Positions 17,682 through 27,676 of a stretch of 64,000 bases of DNA are shown one piece after another. A program made the translations under genes and the position numbers. Below the pieces are notes generated by a model. That model was not told where the DNA came from, made no database searches, and worked only from the letters and a program-made list of their open reading frames with translations. The stretch is taken from assembly GCF_000622405.1 (NCBI RefSeq), contig NZ_JASF01000005.1, positions 2,356,001-2,420,000 on the forward strand. Reading direction: 5' to 3'. Within the stretch, counting starts at the first letter, position 1. Each line of letters begins with the position of its first letter. Origin of the DNA: Sulfitobacter donghicola DSW-25 = KCTC 12864 = JCM 14565 (lineage in GTDB: Bacteria > Pseudomonadota > Alphaproteobacteria > Rhodobacterales > Rhodobacteraceae).

Positions 17682-18035
17682 TTAGCTGCCACGATAGGTC
17701 GAATAGCCAAAGGGCGAAAGCAGCAAAGGCACGTGATAGTGCTGACCTTGGGACATGCCAAATCGCAGGGGGATGATATCCAAAAATCGCGGGTCTTCGG
17801 GGGGCGTTCCTGCCGCGTATAGATAGTCACCCGCATGAAAAACCAGCTCGTAAGTGCCAATTTCAAACAAGGTGGCTGGCAGTATCTGTTCATCGGTGCG
17901 CCCGTCTGCGTTTGTTTTGAGGGTCTTGAGGAAGGTTCGCGTTTCCCCCTCAATCCGAAACAGGTCAATTCGCACCCCTTGGGCGGGGCAGCCACGGGCC
18001 GTGTCTAAAACATGGGTTGTTAGATAGCCGCTCAT
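17682..18035 (-). CDS. uraH: 5-hydroxyisourate hydrolase
   Basis: The 117-residue transthyretin-like protein begins [20 protein letters not shown] and ends YRGS, the diagnostic C-terminal tetrapeptide. The His near the start, the Arg after the second conserved block and the terminal YRGS form the active site. It hydrolyses 5-hydroxyisourate to OHCU. ATG 18035 has AGGAGAGG upstream, and a longer frame without a ribosome site is rejected. It is the first gene of the leftward urate operon and diverges from the PuuE-URAD fusion. Confidence 0.95.
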   Translation of the reverse strand: MSGYLTTHVLDTARGCPAQGVRIDLFRIEGETRTFLKTLKTNADGRTDEQILPATLFEIGTYELVFHAGDYLYAAGTPPEDPRFLDIIPLRFGMSQGQHYHVPLLLSPFGYSTYRGS

Positions 18036-18163
18036 TTTACCTCTCCTCGTGGGGTGTATTTTATGATCATACTGCTCCACAAAGCCAATGCACAGGTATC
18101 GCGTGACGGTTTTGTGTACTATTTGGGCCAAGGGCGAACGCCAGCAAAAAAGGAGAGCAGATC

Positions 18164-19576
18164 GTGCAAAGATATCCGCGTGATATGACAGGTTATGGGG
18201 CGACCCCTCCGGCGGCGAACTGGCCAAATGGCGCAAAAATTGCGGTTCAGATTGTGCTGAACTATGAAGAGGGCGGCGAAAATAACATCCTGCATGGCGA
18301 TGCCGCATCCGAGGCCTTTCTCTCCGAGATCACAGGCGCCGCGCCTTGGCCGGATCAGCGCCACTGGAATATGGAATCCATCTATGAATACGGATCGCGG
18401 GCAGGGTTCTGGCGTGTTCATCGGATGCTCAGCGATCTGCCTGTAACGGTATACGGGGTCGCCACGGCCCTTGCGCGGGCGCCTCAGCAGGTTGCAGCCA
18501 TGCAGGCGGCCCATTGGGAAATCGCCAGCCACGGCCTGAAGTGGGTTGAGCATAAAGACATGCCCGAAGAAGAAGAGCGCAGCCAGATCGCCCAAGCCAT
18601 CCAGCTTCATACCGAAGTCACAGGCCAAGCGCCGCGCGGATGGTACACGGGGCGGTGTTCGAACAACACCATGCGGCTGGTGGCTGAAACGGGGCAGTTT
18701 GCCTATGTGGCCGATAGCTACAGTGATGATCTGCCCTATTGGGAGCGGTTTGACGGCAAGGATCAGCTTGTCGTGCCCTATACGATGGATTGCAACGATA
18801 TGCGCTTTGCCATTCAGGCGGGCTATACGAACGGGGATCAGTTCGAAAGCTATCTAAAGGACAGCTTCGATTACCTCTATGAAGAGGGGGCTGCGGGCGC
18901 GCCCAAGATGTTGTCGATCGGGCTGCATTGTCGTCTGGTCGGGCGTCCGGGCCGTGCGGCGGCGCTGCGCCGTGCGATTGAATATATGAAGTCGCATGAG
19001 GATGTCTGGTTTGCCACACGCTTGCAGATCGCCGAGCATTGGGCCGCTGAGCACCCGCCAAAGGCACCGCTGCGCCCCTCCGAGATGGATCGCGAGGCGT
19101 TCATCGATCTGTTTGGTGGCATCTTTGAACATAGCGCTTGGGTTGCTGAAGGGGCCTATGGGTTAGAGCTGGGACCAACCCATGACAATGCGGCAGGTAT
19201 TCACCAGATGATGGCGCGGGTTTTTCGGCGCGCGGATCAGGGGCAGCGGCTGGCGGTGCTGAATGCCCACCCCGATCTGGCAGGAAAGCTGGCGGCGGCT
19301 AAGCGGCTCACGGAAGACTCCACAGCCGAGCAAGCCTCGGCAGGGTTAGATGCGCTCACCGATGATGAGCGGGCGCAGTTCGTTGCGTTGAACGCGGCCT
19401 ATACGGAAAAGTTCGGCTTTCCCTTTATCATAGCCGTCCGCGACCACAGCAAGGCATCAATCATGGACGCGTTTCAACAACGCATCACCCATGACCGCGA
19501 CACAGAGTTTAACGAGGCCTGCAAACAGGTTGAGCGCATCGCCCAGTTGCGCCTGAACGAGGTCTTCAAGGCATGA
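18164..19576 (+). CDS. puuE: Bifunctional allantoinase PuuE / OHCU decarboxylase
   Basis: GTG 18164 follows AAAGGAGAG. Residues 1 to about 300 form a polysaccharide-deacetylase-fold allantoinase ([34 protein letters not shown]). Residues from about 305 to 470 are OHCU decarboxylase, with the catalytic [10 protein letters not shown] and [12 protein letters not shown] motifs. The fused protein decarboxylates OHCU to (S)-allantoin and then opens the ring to allantoate, so two consecutive intermediates can be handled by one polypeptide. The usual single-domain lengths add up without loss. allA overlaps its stop by 4 nt. Confidence 0.95.
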   Translation: MQRYPRDMTGYGATPPAANWPNGAKIAVQIVLNYEEGGENNILHGDAASEAFLSEITGAAPWPDQRHWNMESIYEYGSRAGFWRVHRMLSDLPVTVYGVATALARAPQQVAAMQAAHWEIASHGLKWVEHKDMPEEEERSQIAQAIQLHTEVTGQAPRGWYTGRCSNNTMRLVAETGQFAYVADSYSDDLPYWERFDGKDQLVVPYTMDCNDMRFAIQAGYTNGDQFESYLKDSFDYLYEEGAAGAPKMLSIGLHCRLVGRPGRAAALRRAIEYMKSHEDVWFATRLQIAEHWAAEHPPKAPLRPSEMDREAFIDLFGGIFEHSAWVAEGAYGLELGPTHDNAAGIHQMMARVFRRADQGQRLAVLNAHPDLAGKLAAAKRLTEDSTAEQASAGLDALTDDERAQFVALNAAYTEKFGFPFIIAVRDHSKASIMDAFQQRITHDRDTEFNEACKQVERIAQLRLNEVFKA

Positions 19577-20058
19577 GCCAAAGTATCAAAGTTGCCCCCC
19601 TCACAGCGGCCGCCTTTGCGCCCTTTGGCGATGTTTTAGATGCCGCAGGCCAGCCCGATAAGATCATTAACCAAGGCAAATGCGGACGGTTCCACGATAG
19701 GGCGCATCTGGATTTTGGCGATGGTCGCGCAGGCATCAGCCTGTTTCGCGGCGAGATGGAAACGCTGCCGCTAAAGCTTGAGATGGTTGAGCGGCATCCT
19801 GACGGTAGTCAGGCCTTTATCCCGATGTCGAACGACCCGTTTCTGGTTGTCGTCGCGCAAGACGTAGAAGGACAGCCCGTAGCCCCCAGCGCCTTTGTCA
19901 CGGCGTCAGGGCAGGGGATCAACTTTCACCGTGGCACATGGCATGGGGTGTTAACCCCGCTGTCGGCAAATGCTCTGTTTGCGGTCGTTGACCGGATAGG
20001 AGCAGGGGCAAACCTGCAAGAGCATTGGTTTGACCAACCGTTCCTGATCGAGGCTTAG
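19573..20058 (+). CDS. allA: Ureidoglycolate lyase
   Basis: The 161-residue cupin-type protein has FRGEMETLPLKLEMVERHPD and the typical FHRGTWHGVLTPL box. It splits ureidoglycolate to glyoxylate and urea, the last carbon-releasing step of allantoin breakdown. Translation is coupled to puuE by an ATGA overlap, and its stop overlaps the convergent GAPDH stop by 4 nt. An allantoate amidohydrolase or allantoicase, needed between PuuE and AllA, is not in the window. Confidence 0.93.
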   Translation: MSQSIKVAPLTAAAFAPFGDVLDAAGQPDKIINQGKCGRFHDRAHLDFGDGRAGISLFRGEMETLPLKLEMVERHPDGSQAFIPMSNDPFLVVVAQDVEGQPVAPSAFVTASGQGINFHRGTWHGVLTPLSANALFAVVDRIGAGANLQEHWFDQPFLIEA

Positions 20059-21047
20059 GGGGCGTGGCGTTTGGCCAATAGCCGCGCCATGTCGATCATC
20101 CGCGCGGAAAACCCCCATTCGTTATCGTACCAGCCAAACAGACGGAGCTGACGATCACCGATGGTTTGGGTTTCGGGCAGCGCAAGGATGAGGGATTCTG
20201 GCCGCTCGCGCATGTCGCGCGAAACACAGGGATCATTCGTGCAGCCTATCACCGCAGATTGATCAATCGTTTGTAGAATTGCGGCGTCAAGCGCATCGGG
20301 CAAAGCCGAGGACAGCTGCAAGGTGGCATCAATGGCCGAGACGCTCAGGCTGGGGACACGGACGGCGGCAACGCTGGTTTTTGCGCCAATTTGGGGCAGC
20401 AGTTTGGTCAGCTCCTTTGCCGCGCTGGTTGTGGTTGGCACCATTGATTCAGCACCTGCGCGGCTGCGCGCCAGATCTCCACGCGGCGCGTCAACCATAG
20501 GCTGGCTGCTGGTATAGCAATGGATCGTGCTCACATGCGCCGCCTCTATCCCGAATTGCGTGTCGATGAGTTTTAGAAGGGGCGCTATGGCATTGGTGGT
20601 ACAGGAGGAATTGGAGATAATGCGCGCATCGCCAAGGGTTTCTTCATTCGCGCCCAACACGATGGCACGATCCGCAAATTCAGACGGCCCCGAGATCAAA
20701 ACAGCACGGGCGCCCGAGCTTGACCCGCGCTCGGCGACCTCGCGTGAGTGCACTTTGCCCGTACATTCCAGAAAAACGTCACTGGCTGGCAGGTCGGCGC
20801 CGCTCAGCTCGGCCTTATCTGAAAACGGGATCAATCGATTGTTGATGCGCAGGCTGTTGCCTTCGATGGTTACATCAAAAGGCAAGGGGCCAAAGGTGCT
20901 GTCGTATTTGAAAAGATAGGCGCAGGTTTCTAACGGGGCGATGTCATTGATCAAGGCCACGTCGATATCCTGATGGGCGGGATCCGTTAGCAGCTGGCGC
21001 AGGATTGTGCGCCCGATACGACCGAAACCATTTATAACAACCCGCAT
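20055..21047 (-). CDS. gap: Type I glyceraldehyde-3-phosphate dehydrogenase
   Basis: ATG 21047 has GGAGA upstream and begins MRVVINGFGRIGRTILRQLL; the frame upstream of it has no family similarity. At 330 residues it matches the family. The catalytic Cys lies in ISNSSCTTNAIAPL; the common SCTTNCLAP second Cys is Ala here, which does not remove activity. SSQPMVDAPRG and WYDNEWGFSARM are also present. It oxidises glyceraldehyde 3-phosphate with NAD(P)+; erythrose-4-phosphate dehydrogenase is a possible alternative. It stands alone, away from pgk or fba. Confidence 0.9.
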   Translation of the reverse strand: MRVVINGFGRIGRTILRQLLTDPAHQDIDVALINDIAPLETCAYLFKYDSTFGPLPFDVTIEGNSLRINNRLIPFSDKAELSGADLPASDVFLECTGKVHSREVAERGSSSGARAVLISGPSEFADRAIVLGANEETLGDARIISNSSCTTNAIAPLLKLIDTQFGIEAAHVSTIHCYTSSQPMVDAPRGDLARSRAGAESMVPTTTSAAKELTKLLPQIGAKTSVAAVRVPSLSVSAIDATLQLSSALPDALDAAILQTIDQSAVIGCTNDPCVSRDMRERPESLILALPETQTIGDRQLRLFGWYDNEWGFSARMIDMARLLAKRHAP

Positions 21048-21408
21048 GTCGTTTCTCCTGAAATTTGGCCCATCAAAGGGATGGCCAGCCTCTACAGGTT
21101 TGTTTGTTTTTTCACTATCTTTCAACCTGTTCCTTCCCTGACGCATCAGTGTTTTTGAATCCTGCGTTAGAAGCTTTGGCGCCTTAACCAAGACAATTGA
21201 AATGAGCCCCCAAAAAAGACCGCATAAGGGCGGCGGTGATCTGGCCCGTTTCAATAGGTTAACTGGTCACAATGGCGTGATAGTGGTTTCTTCTGATCGC
21301 TCTGGGACGGATACGGGACAGGCAATCCTTGATTTAGGGGCAAGTTAACTTAATGCTTGTTGAAGTAGCCTATCGGGTATCAAGGGGTCACTTAAACTAG
21401 GGCGTCAT
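21048..21408. other. Intergenic region upstream of divergent gap and lipoprotein genes
   Basis: The region holds the promoters of two divergent genes. A minus-strand frame in front of gap reads through part of it but lacks protein-like character. No hairpin or repeat stands out. Confidence 0.5.
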
Positions 21409-22698
21409 GTGAAAAATATGTTTGTTTCGACGTGGATCAATCTGCGAAATGCTCTGTTCATTGTTGTCCTGATTGGGGTTGGCGCCTGCAGCCCTGCGCG
21501 GGTTTTGGCACCGACGCCTAATATTTTTGGCAATGGCGCATATCCCGATGCCGAAATCTCGCAGGTGAACCAAACCAGCCTGCCTCGTATTTTCTACATG
21601 ACCGACCGTCTGGCAGAACCGCAAGAGCAGGGCGTTACCTATGGTACGGAACGCTCTAGCCGCATGGTTTTTGGCGCCTCTTCGGTGTCTTTCGGCGATG
21701 ATCTGGATTGGGCAGGTCTGCGTGCGGCCAGTGGCGAGATTAAGCGCCAAGAAAAGATCAAGCTTAACGTGGTGCAAAACCGTGAGATATTGAAGTTCGA
21801 CAAAACACCGATCCCTTTTAGGGTTGTGAATGGTGAGCCGGTTCGAACCCGCGAAGCGATTGCGTCCTATACCGAGAAACGGGCGATATTCCAGAATGAG
21901 ATCCGCAAGCAAATGCGCCTTGCTGGCCAGAATGAGGTCGTTATCCATGTGCCCGGATATAATAACAGCTTTGAGGATGGGTTATATTCGCTGGCCGATA
22001 TCTGGCATTTTAGCGGACGGCAGGGCGTACCGATCTTATATTCATGGCCTGCTGGGGCAGGGGGATTGTTTGGCTATTTCAAAGACCGCGAATCCGGCGA
22101 GTTTACGATTTTTCATCTCAAAGAGTTCCTGACCCAACTGTCAGAAATTCCAGAGCTAGAGAAAATCCACATCGTTGCGCATAGCAGGGGCACGGATGTG
22201 ATCACCACTGCTTTGCGCGAAATGATCATCGCGCTTAGAAATCAGGGGAAGAAACCCAAGGACGCGCTGAAGATTGCCAATTTGGTCTTGGCAGCCCCTG
22301 ATTTGGACTTTGCTGTGGTACGCCAGCGCTTGATCGCCGAAGGCTTCGGCGCTGCGATTGGGCAAATCACGGTCTATATGAACCGCGGCGATACAGCCTT
22401 GGGGCTGGCGCAACGGCTTATGGCAGGGCAGCGATTTGGTCGGCTGACCCACAACAGCCTCAAAGAGGTCGACAAGGAGATTTTCACGCAGGTCAAAACG
22501 GTGAGTTTTGTAAATGTGGACGGGGTAAAGGGGCTGACGGGGCATGCCTATTACCGAACCAACCGAAATGTTCTATCCGATATCGCCAAGATCATCCGCG
22601 AAAGCGCACGACCGGGCACAGCGGCAAGGCCCCTCACACGGATTGAAGGTAATTTTTGGAACATGCCTGTCGGCTATCCTTATAACGGGGCTTTGTGA
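21409..22698 (+). CDS. DUF900-type alpha/beta hydrolase, predicted lipoprotein
   Basis: The 429-residue product has a signal peptide with a lipobox (IGVGAC, Cys near residue 27), then an alpha/beta hydrolase core: VVIHVPGYNNSFEDGLYSL, a nucleophile elbow AHSRGT and an Asp in VLAAPDLDFAVV. These are DUF900 features. It is probably anchored in the outer or inner membrane facing the periplasm and may act as an esterase or lipase. It stands 90 bp ahead of the MscS-like gene on the same strand. Confidence 0.8.
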   Translation: MKNMFVSTWINLRNALFIVVLIGVGACSPARVLAPTPNIFGNGAYPDAEISQVNQTSLPRIFYMTDRLAEPQEQGVTYGTERSSRMVFGASSVSFGDDLDWAGLRAASGEIKRQEKIKLNVVQNREILKFDKTPIPFRVVNGEPVRTREAIASYTEKRAIFQNEIRKQMRLAGQNEVVIHVPGYNNSFEDGLYSLADIWHFSGRQGVPILYSWPAGAGGLFGYFKDRESGEFTIFHLKEFLTQLSEIPELEKIHIVAHSRGTDVITTALREMIIALRNQGKKPKDALKIANLVLAAPDLDFAVVRQRLIAEGFGAAIGQITVYMNRGDTALGLAQRLMAGQRFGRLTHNSLKEVDKEIFTQVKTVSFVNVDGVKGLTGHAYYRTNRNVLSDIAKIIRESARPGTAARPLTRIEGNFWNMPVGYPYNGAL

Positions 22699-22788
22699 CG
22701 GGCATAAAAGCCCCAAATGACCCAGCGCAAAATGCGCCAGAAAGACAGCGAGATGGTCGAGACTGCAATATGAGTGAAATGCACAAAC

Positions 22789-24309
22789 ATGGGATTTCTT
22801 AACGCTCTTGAAGCTCTGGTGGCGGGCCATCCGTGGTGGGCAGGAACCCTCATGTGTTGTCTTGCCGTGTGGTTGTTTGGCAGGCGGTTTTTTGTAGGTG
22901 CGGGGAAATCTGCGAAATACCCGTTGATGCTGGCCGTTGCGGATTTGGGTGCGGCGCCATTATTTGTGGCGTTGGTTGGGGCGGCGATATTGGCGTTTTT
23001 ATCTGGGTTGGATGCGGCCAGACATGCAAGTAAGGCGCTGGTTTTATTTGTATTTTTCCTGTCGATTGCGTGGTGTTTTGCGCGGCTTCTTGAACTATCC
23101 TTGCTTTCCAAACGCAATCAGGACGACACTGGCTATCTGCCAGGTATTCAACGCGGGCTACTGTTTGGGCTTTTCTTATTTGCGGGCGTTGGCCTGTTCA
23201 TGTTTGTCCAAGGCTATTCGATCACCGGCCTGTATATCTCAACGGGTGCGGTTGCCGCGCTGGTTGCCTTTGCCATGCAACAGACCTTGGGGGATTTGTT
23301 TTCCGGTATCGCGCTGAGCATCGAACACCCCTTTAAGCTGGGGGAATATATTCGTTTGGCCGATGGCTCTGAGGGGAAGGTGGTTGATGTGAATTGGCGT
23401 GCCACCCGTTTGCTGGCATGGGACAACACAACACTGGTCGTGCCCAATAGCGAATTGGCCAAACAGGGCATCACAAACCTGCATGGGGCAGATCACCCCT
23501 ATGCGCCGTGGTATGAGGTGAAAGTCCCCGCCGAGGTCGACCCCCGCCTTGCCCAAGCATTGCTGCTGGAGGCGGCGTTGAAATGCAGCAAGATCATGAA
23601 AGATCCGCTGCCAACGGTGCGCTTGGCTGATGCTTCAACCGTGCCCTACACCTATATGGTTTGGGTGCATTTCCCGAATTATGTTTCAATGTTTGCAGGG
23701 CGCGAACAATTGTTTCAAGAAATCCACTATGCCCTCAAAGACGTGGGAACATTGGTTTCGCCAGATATCTACGAACACCACAGCCGCCAGATTGATCCGC
23801 AACCTGTCGAGCCACCCACGACGATGCTGGCCTTGCGCATGGTGGATATCAGCAAGTTCCTATCTGACGAAGAATTGGACGAGCTTGCCCAGCGTAGCAC
23901 CCGTGAGGTTTTTGACGCCGGAACTGTCATTGCCACACAGGGGCAAATCGCCAATACCGTGGATGTTGTGCTGCACGGTGTCGTCAAGGCAAGCGTCGCC
24001 ACCCCGTCAGGAAAGCCAACCGTGGTTGATCATCTCAGGTCGGGGCAGTATTTTAGCCTGACTTCAATCGTGATGGATACGCCGTCCTTTCTCAGCTTTA
24101 CCGCCTCGACGAATGTCACGCTCATTCGGATCGAAATTGATGCGCTGCAAAAGGTTTTGGCCGCGCGACCTGAACTGCGCGATGAATTTGCCGCCATTTT
24201 GAAAAACAGGATGGATGCGGCACAAGATGCCCATCGCGCGGGCCCGATCGAAGACCGACGCCTCACGCTCAAGGATGTTCTAAAACGGGTTGAACACTGG
24301 CTCCAATAG
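22789..24309 (+). CDS. MscS-type mechanosensitive channel with C-terminal cNMP-binding domain
   Basis: The 506-residue protein has four to five N-terminal helices and an MscS pore/beta domain (GAVAALVAFAMQQTLGDLFS, then GIALSIEHPFKLGEYIRLAD and VPNSELAKQ). From about residue 355 a cyclic-nucleotide-binding roll follows (GTVIATQGQIANTVDVVLHG, SGQYFSLTS). The fusion suggests a channel gated or tuned by cyclic nucleotides, as in bacterial bCNG-type channels. ATG 22789 is preferred; GTG 22774 would add five residues. Neither has a strong ribosome site. Confidence 0.85.
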   Translation: MGFLNALEALVAGHPWWAGTLMCCLAVWLFGRRFFVGAGKSAKYPLMLAVADLGAAPLFVALVGAAILAFLSGLDAARHASKALVLFVFFLSIAWCFARLLELSLLSKRNQDDTGYLPGIQRGLLFGLFLFAGVGLFMFVQGYSITGLYISTGAVAALVAFAMQQTLGDLFSGIALSIEHPFKLGEYIRLADGSEGKVVDVNWRATRLLAWDNTTLVVPNSELAKQGITNLHGADHPYAPWYEVKVPAEVDPRLAQALLLEAALKCSKIMKDPLPTVRLADASTVPYTYMVWVHFPNYVSMFAGREQLFQEIHYALKDVGTLVSPDIYEHHSRQIDPQPVEPPTTMLALRMVDISKFLSDEELDELAQRSTREVFDAGTVIATQGQIANTVDVVLHGVVKASVATPSGKPTVVDHLRSGQYFSLTSIVMDTPSFLSFTASTNVTLIRIEIDALQKVLAARPELRDEFAAILKNRMDAAQDAHRAGPIEDRRLTLKDVLKRVEHWLQ

Positions 24310-24490
24310 GCTGGCCCTCCGTTCACGGCGTGATCAACTTTTCGACAGATACCGTACAATCGGTTCTAGCGATCGCTGACATATGCGATTTAACCAAAAG
24401 CAACGTGCCAAAAGCGCGCAGCCAATTTGTAACCCGTCCGGTAGCAGAAAACGACGTTTTCAGCCGGAAACCCACTGATGTGAGGACATT

Positions 24491-25996
24491 ATGACAAACT
24501 ATCTCCCGATCTTAGCCACGACCTTTATTTTCTTAATCGGGCTGGCGGCTCTTGCCCTTGTTGTCATGTTTGTCGTCGATGTCACACAGACCAGTGATGC
24601 GGTTCGCAGAAACTACCCTGTTATCGGTCGGTTCCGTCATGTGTTTACCGAATTGGGTGAATTTTTCCGGCAGTATTTCTTTGCCATGGACCGCGAAGAG
24701 ATGCCTTTTAACCGTGCCGAGCGCGACTGGATCGGGCGTGCGGCAAAGGGGGACGATAACACTGTCGCTTTTGGCTCCAGCAAGATGCTCAGCGCGCCCG
24801 GAACGCCTATTTTTGTGAACTGCCCGTTTCCGACGCTGGATGAGGACGCCTATGAAGTGCAGCCGCTTTTGATCGGGCCTTATAGCGAAAAACCTTTTAA
24901 CGCGCCGTCGTTTTTCAACATTTCCGCCATGAGCTATGGCGCGCTGTCAACGCCGGCTGTGCGCGCCTTGTCCAAAGGGGCCAAGATGGCTGGCTGCTGG
25001 ATGAACACGGGCGAGGGCGGTCTGTCGCCTTATCACTTGGAAGGGGGCGCGGATATCGTGTTCCAGATCGGGACCGCAAAATACGGCGTGCGGGATGAAG
25101 AAGGCAACCTATCCGATGCCAAGCTGAAAGAAGTCGCCGCACATGAACAGGTCCGCATGTTCGAGCTGAAGATGAGCCAAGGTGCCAAACCTGGCAAGGG
25201 GGGGATCCTGCCAGGTTCGAAAGTGACGCCAAAGATCGCCGCGATCCGTGGCATCCCTGAAGGGGAGGATTCAATCTCGCCCAACCGCCACCCAGAGATC
25301 AACGATGCCGCGTCAATGTTGGATATGATCAACCATGTGCGCGACGTGACGGGCAAACCAGTGGGCTTCAAAGCGGTGGTTGGCAGCTATGGTTGGCTGT
25401 CCACATTGGCCGAGGAAATCCACCGCCGTGGCATTGAATCTGCACCCGACTTTATCACCATCGACAGTGGCGATGGCGGCACAGGCGCGGCCCCGATGCC
25501 GCTGATGGATAACGTGGGATTGGTGATCAAGGAATCCTTGCCGCTGGTTGTTGATATCTTGTCAGAATACGGCCTGCGCGACCGCATCCGCGTGATCGCA
25601 TCGGGCAAGCTGGTGACCCCATCCGAGGTGGCATGGGCCTTGGCCTCTGGGGCGGATTTCATCTGCTCGGCGCGGGGGTTCATGTTCTCACTTGGGTGCA
25701 TTCAGGCGCTCAAATGTAACAAAAACACCTGCCCAACGGGGATCACAACCCATAACAAACGCCTGCAAAAGGGGCTTGATCCGGCGAATAAAGCGGTCAA
25801 GGTCGCCAATTTCTGCAAAAACATGATCCACGAAGTTGAAGTGATTTCACACTCGGTTGGGGTAGGGCGTCCGCGCCTGATGAAACGCAAACACGTGCGT
25901 ATCATGCAATCTGACGGGACATCGATTGCAATGGATGAACGCTATCCGCGCAAGGAGACTTTGCCCCAATACGCCCCCAAGCCCGCAGCAGAATAA
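24491..25996 (+). CDS. FMN-binding glutamate-synthase-like (GltB2 domain) protein
   Basis: The 501-residue protein begins with one membrane helix (ATTFIFLIGLAALALVVMF) and continues with the FMN/[3Fe-4S] GOGAT core: SAMSYGALS, KGGILPGSKVTPKIA, SGDGGTGAAPMPLMD and CNKNTCPTGITTHN, with cysteines for an Fe-S cluster. It lacks the amidotransferase domain, so it is not a complete glutamate synthase. It sits 15 bp ahead of the thiamine-diphosphate enzyme in an apparent operon. The electron partner is unknown. Confidence 0.85.
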   Translation: MTNYLPILATTFIFLIGLAALALVVMFVVDVTQTSDAVRRNYPVIGRFRHVFTELGEFFRQYFFAMDREEMPFNRAERDWIGRAAKGDDNTVAFGSSKMLSAPGTPIFVNCPFPTLDEDAYEVQPLLIGPYSEKPFNAPSFFNISAMSYGALSTPAVRALSKGAKMAGCWMNTGEGGLSPYHLEGGADIVFQIGTAKYGVRDEEGNLSDAKLKEVAAHEQVRMFELKMSQGAKPGKGGILPGSKVTPKIAAIRGIPEGEDSISPNRHPEINDAASMLDMINHVRDVTGKPVGFKAVVGSYGWLSTLAEEIHRRGIESAPDFITIDSGDGGTGAAPMPLMDNVGLVIKESLPLVVDILSEYGLRDRIRVIASGKLVTPSEVAWALASGADFICSARGFMFSLGCIQALKCNKNTCPTGITTHNKRLQKGLDPANKAVKVANFCKNMIHEVEVISHSVGVGRPRLMKRKHVRIMQSDGTSIAMDERYPRKETLPQYAPKPAAE

Positions 25997-26011
25997 CCGG
26001 AGGACGATACA

Positions 26012-27676
26012 ATGACGAATGCAACAAAACCGACAGTTAAGGCGACCGACCTTTTTGTTCAGGCTCTTGAGGCCGAAGGCGTCGAAGAAATTTTTGCAGT
26101 CCCGGGGGAGGAGAACCTCGATCTGGTTGAATCCTTGCGGACCTCCAGCATCAAACTGGTTCTGACACGTCACGAACAGGGGGCGGCCTTTATGGCGGCC
26201 ACCTACGGGCGCTTAACGGGCAAGCCGGGTGTTTGTATGGCAACGCTGGGGCCTGGTGCTACGAATTTCGCAACCCCAGCGGCCTACGCCCATCTGGGGG
26301 GCTTTCCGTTGATCATGATCACGGGGCAAAAGCCGATCAAGAAATCCAAACAAGGCCAATTCCAGATCATTGATGTGGTCGGCCTGTTTGAACCGATCTG
26401 CAAGATGAGCAAACAGATCGTTCACGGCAATACGATCCCCTCACTGGTGCGCGAAGCCTTTCGTGTCGCCAGCGAAGAACGCCCAGGCGCGGTTCTGTTA
26501 GAACTGCCCGAGGACATTGCAGAAGAACAATGCGACACCGCCGTGATCCCGCCCCACAAACGCTATTACGCGGTTGCCGATGACGCGGTACTGGCCGATG
26601 CGGCAGATTTGATCCAAAAGGCAAAGATGCCGCTGGTCTTGGTGGGTGCAGGCGCGAACCGCAAAGAGGTGCGCGATGCAATTTCCGGTTTTGTCGAAGC
26701 AACGGGCATCCCGTTCTTTGTGACGCAAATGGGCAAAGGCGTGGTTGATGAACGCTCGGATTTGTTTTTGGGGACGGCTGCGTTATCTGATGGCGATTAT
26801 ATGCACTGCGCCATTGATCGTGCCGATCTGGTGATCAACTTTGGCCATGATGTGGTTGAAAAGCCGCCCTTCTTTATGGAGGATGGCGGCAAGAAGGTGA
26901 TCCATGTGAACTATAAATCCGCACAGGTGGATTCAGTTTATTTTCCACAGGTCGAAGTCGTGGGTGATCTGGCCGCCTCGGTTCGCAAGCTGCAAGCGGC
27001 TGTCGGCGACAAGCTGAAGGTCGATCTGAGCTACTTTAACAAGATCAAAACAGAGGTCGAAACCCATTTGGCCGAAGGCGTGGATGACCCGCGTTTTCCC
27101 GTCACGCCGCAGCGGTTTGTTGCTGATACCCGCAAGGCGATGGGCCCCAAAGACATCATCGCGCTGGACAATGGCATCTATAAAATCTGGTACGCGCGCA
27201 ACTACAAAGCCTATGAACCGAACACAGTTCTGCTGGACAATGCGTTGGCGACCATGGGCGCGGGATTGCCATCAGCGATGGCCGCGGCCATGCAATACCC
27301 CGACCGCCGCGTGATGGCGATTTGCGGCGATGGCGGCTTTATGATGAACAGCCAAGAGCTTGAAACCGCGATCCGCTTGCGCCTGAACCTTGTGGTGATG
27401 GTGCTCAACGATAGCTCTTACGGGATGATCCGCTGGAAGCAATCGGCGGCAGGTTTTGACGATTGGGGGCTGGAATTTGGCAACCCTGATTTTGTTAAAT
27501 ATGCCGAAAGCTATGGTGCATCTGGCCACCGGATCGAAGCTGCGGATGATTTGGTGCCCACCATCGACAAAGCCTTCAAAGAGGGCGGCGTGCATTTGAT
27601 TGATTTGCCTGTTGATTATTCTGACAACCAGAAGGTTCTGATCGACGAGCTGGCTGAAAAAGCGTGCCTGCTATGA
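26012..27676 (+). CDS. Acetolactate-synthase-like thiamine-diphosphate enzyme
   Basis: The 554-residue protein shows the family order: N-terminal pyrimidine-binding domain with catalytic Glu in TRHEQGAAFMA, a central Rossmann-like domain, and C-terminal diphosphate domain with GDGGFMMNSQELE and LNDSSYGMI. No regulatory-subunit gene follows, so a catabolic AlsS-type or other 2-oxoacid/aldehyde ligase is likelier than IlvB. GGAGG precedes the ATG. Its stop overlaps the aldehyde dehydrogenase start (ATGA), implying that the aldehyde is its product or substrate. Confidence 0.85.
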   Translation: MTNATKPTVKATDLFVQALEAEGVEEIFAVPGEENLDLVESLRTSSIKLVLTRHEQGAAFMAATYGRLTGKPGVCMATLGPGATNFATPAAYAHLGGFPLIMITGQKPIKKSKQGQFQIIDVVGLFEPICKMSKQIVHGNTIPSLVREAFRVASEERPGAVLLELPEDIAEEQCDTAVIPPHKRYYAVADDAVLADAADLIQKAKMPLVLVGAGANRKEVRDAISGFVEATGIPFFVTQMGKGVVDERSDLFLGTAALSDGDYMHCAIDRADLVINFGHDVVEKPPFFMEDGGKKVIHVNYKSAQVDSVYFPQVEVVGDLAASVRKLQAAVGDKLKVDLSYFNKIKTEVETHLAEGVDDPRFPVTPQRFVADTRKAMGPKDIIALDNGIYKIWYARNYKAYEPNTVLLDNALATMGAGLPSAMAAAMQYPDRRVMAICGDGGFMMNSQELETAIRLRLNLVVMVLNDSSYGMIRWKQSAAGFDDWGLEFGNPDFVKYAESYGASGHRIEAADDLVPTIDKAFKEGGVHLIDLPVDYSDNQKVLIDELAEKACLL

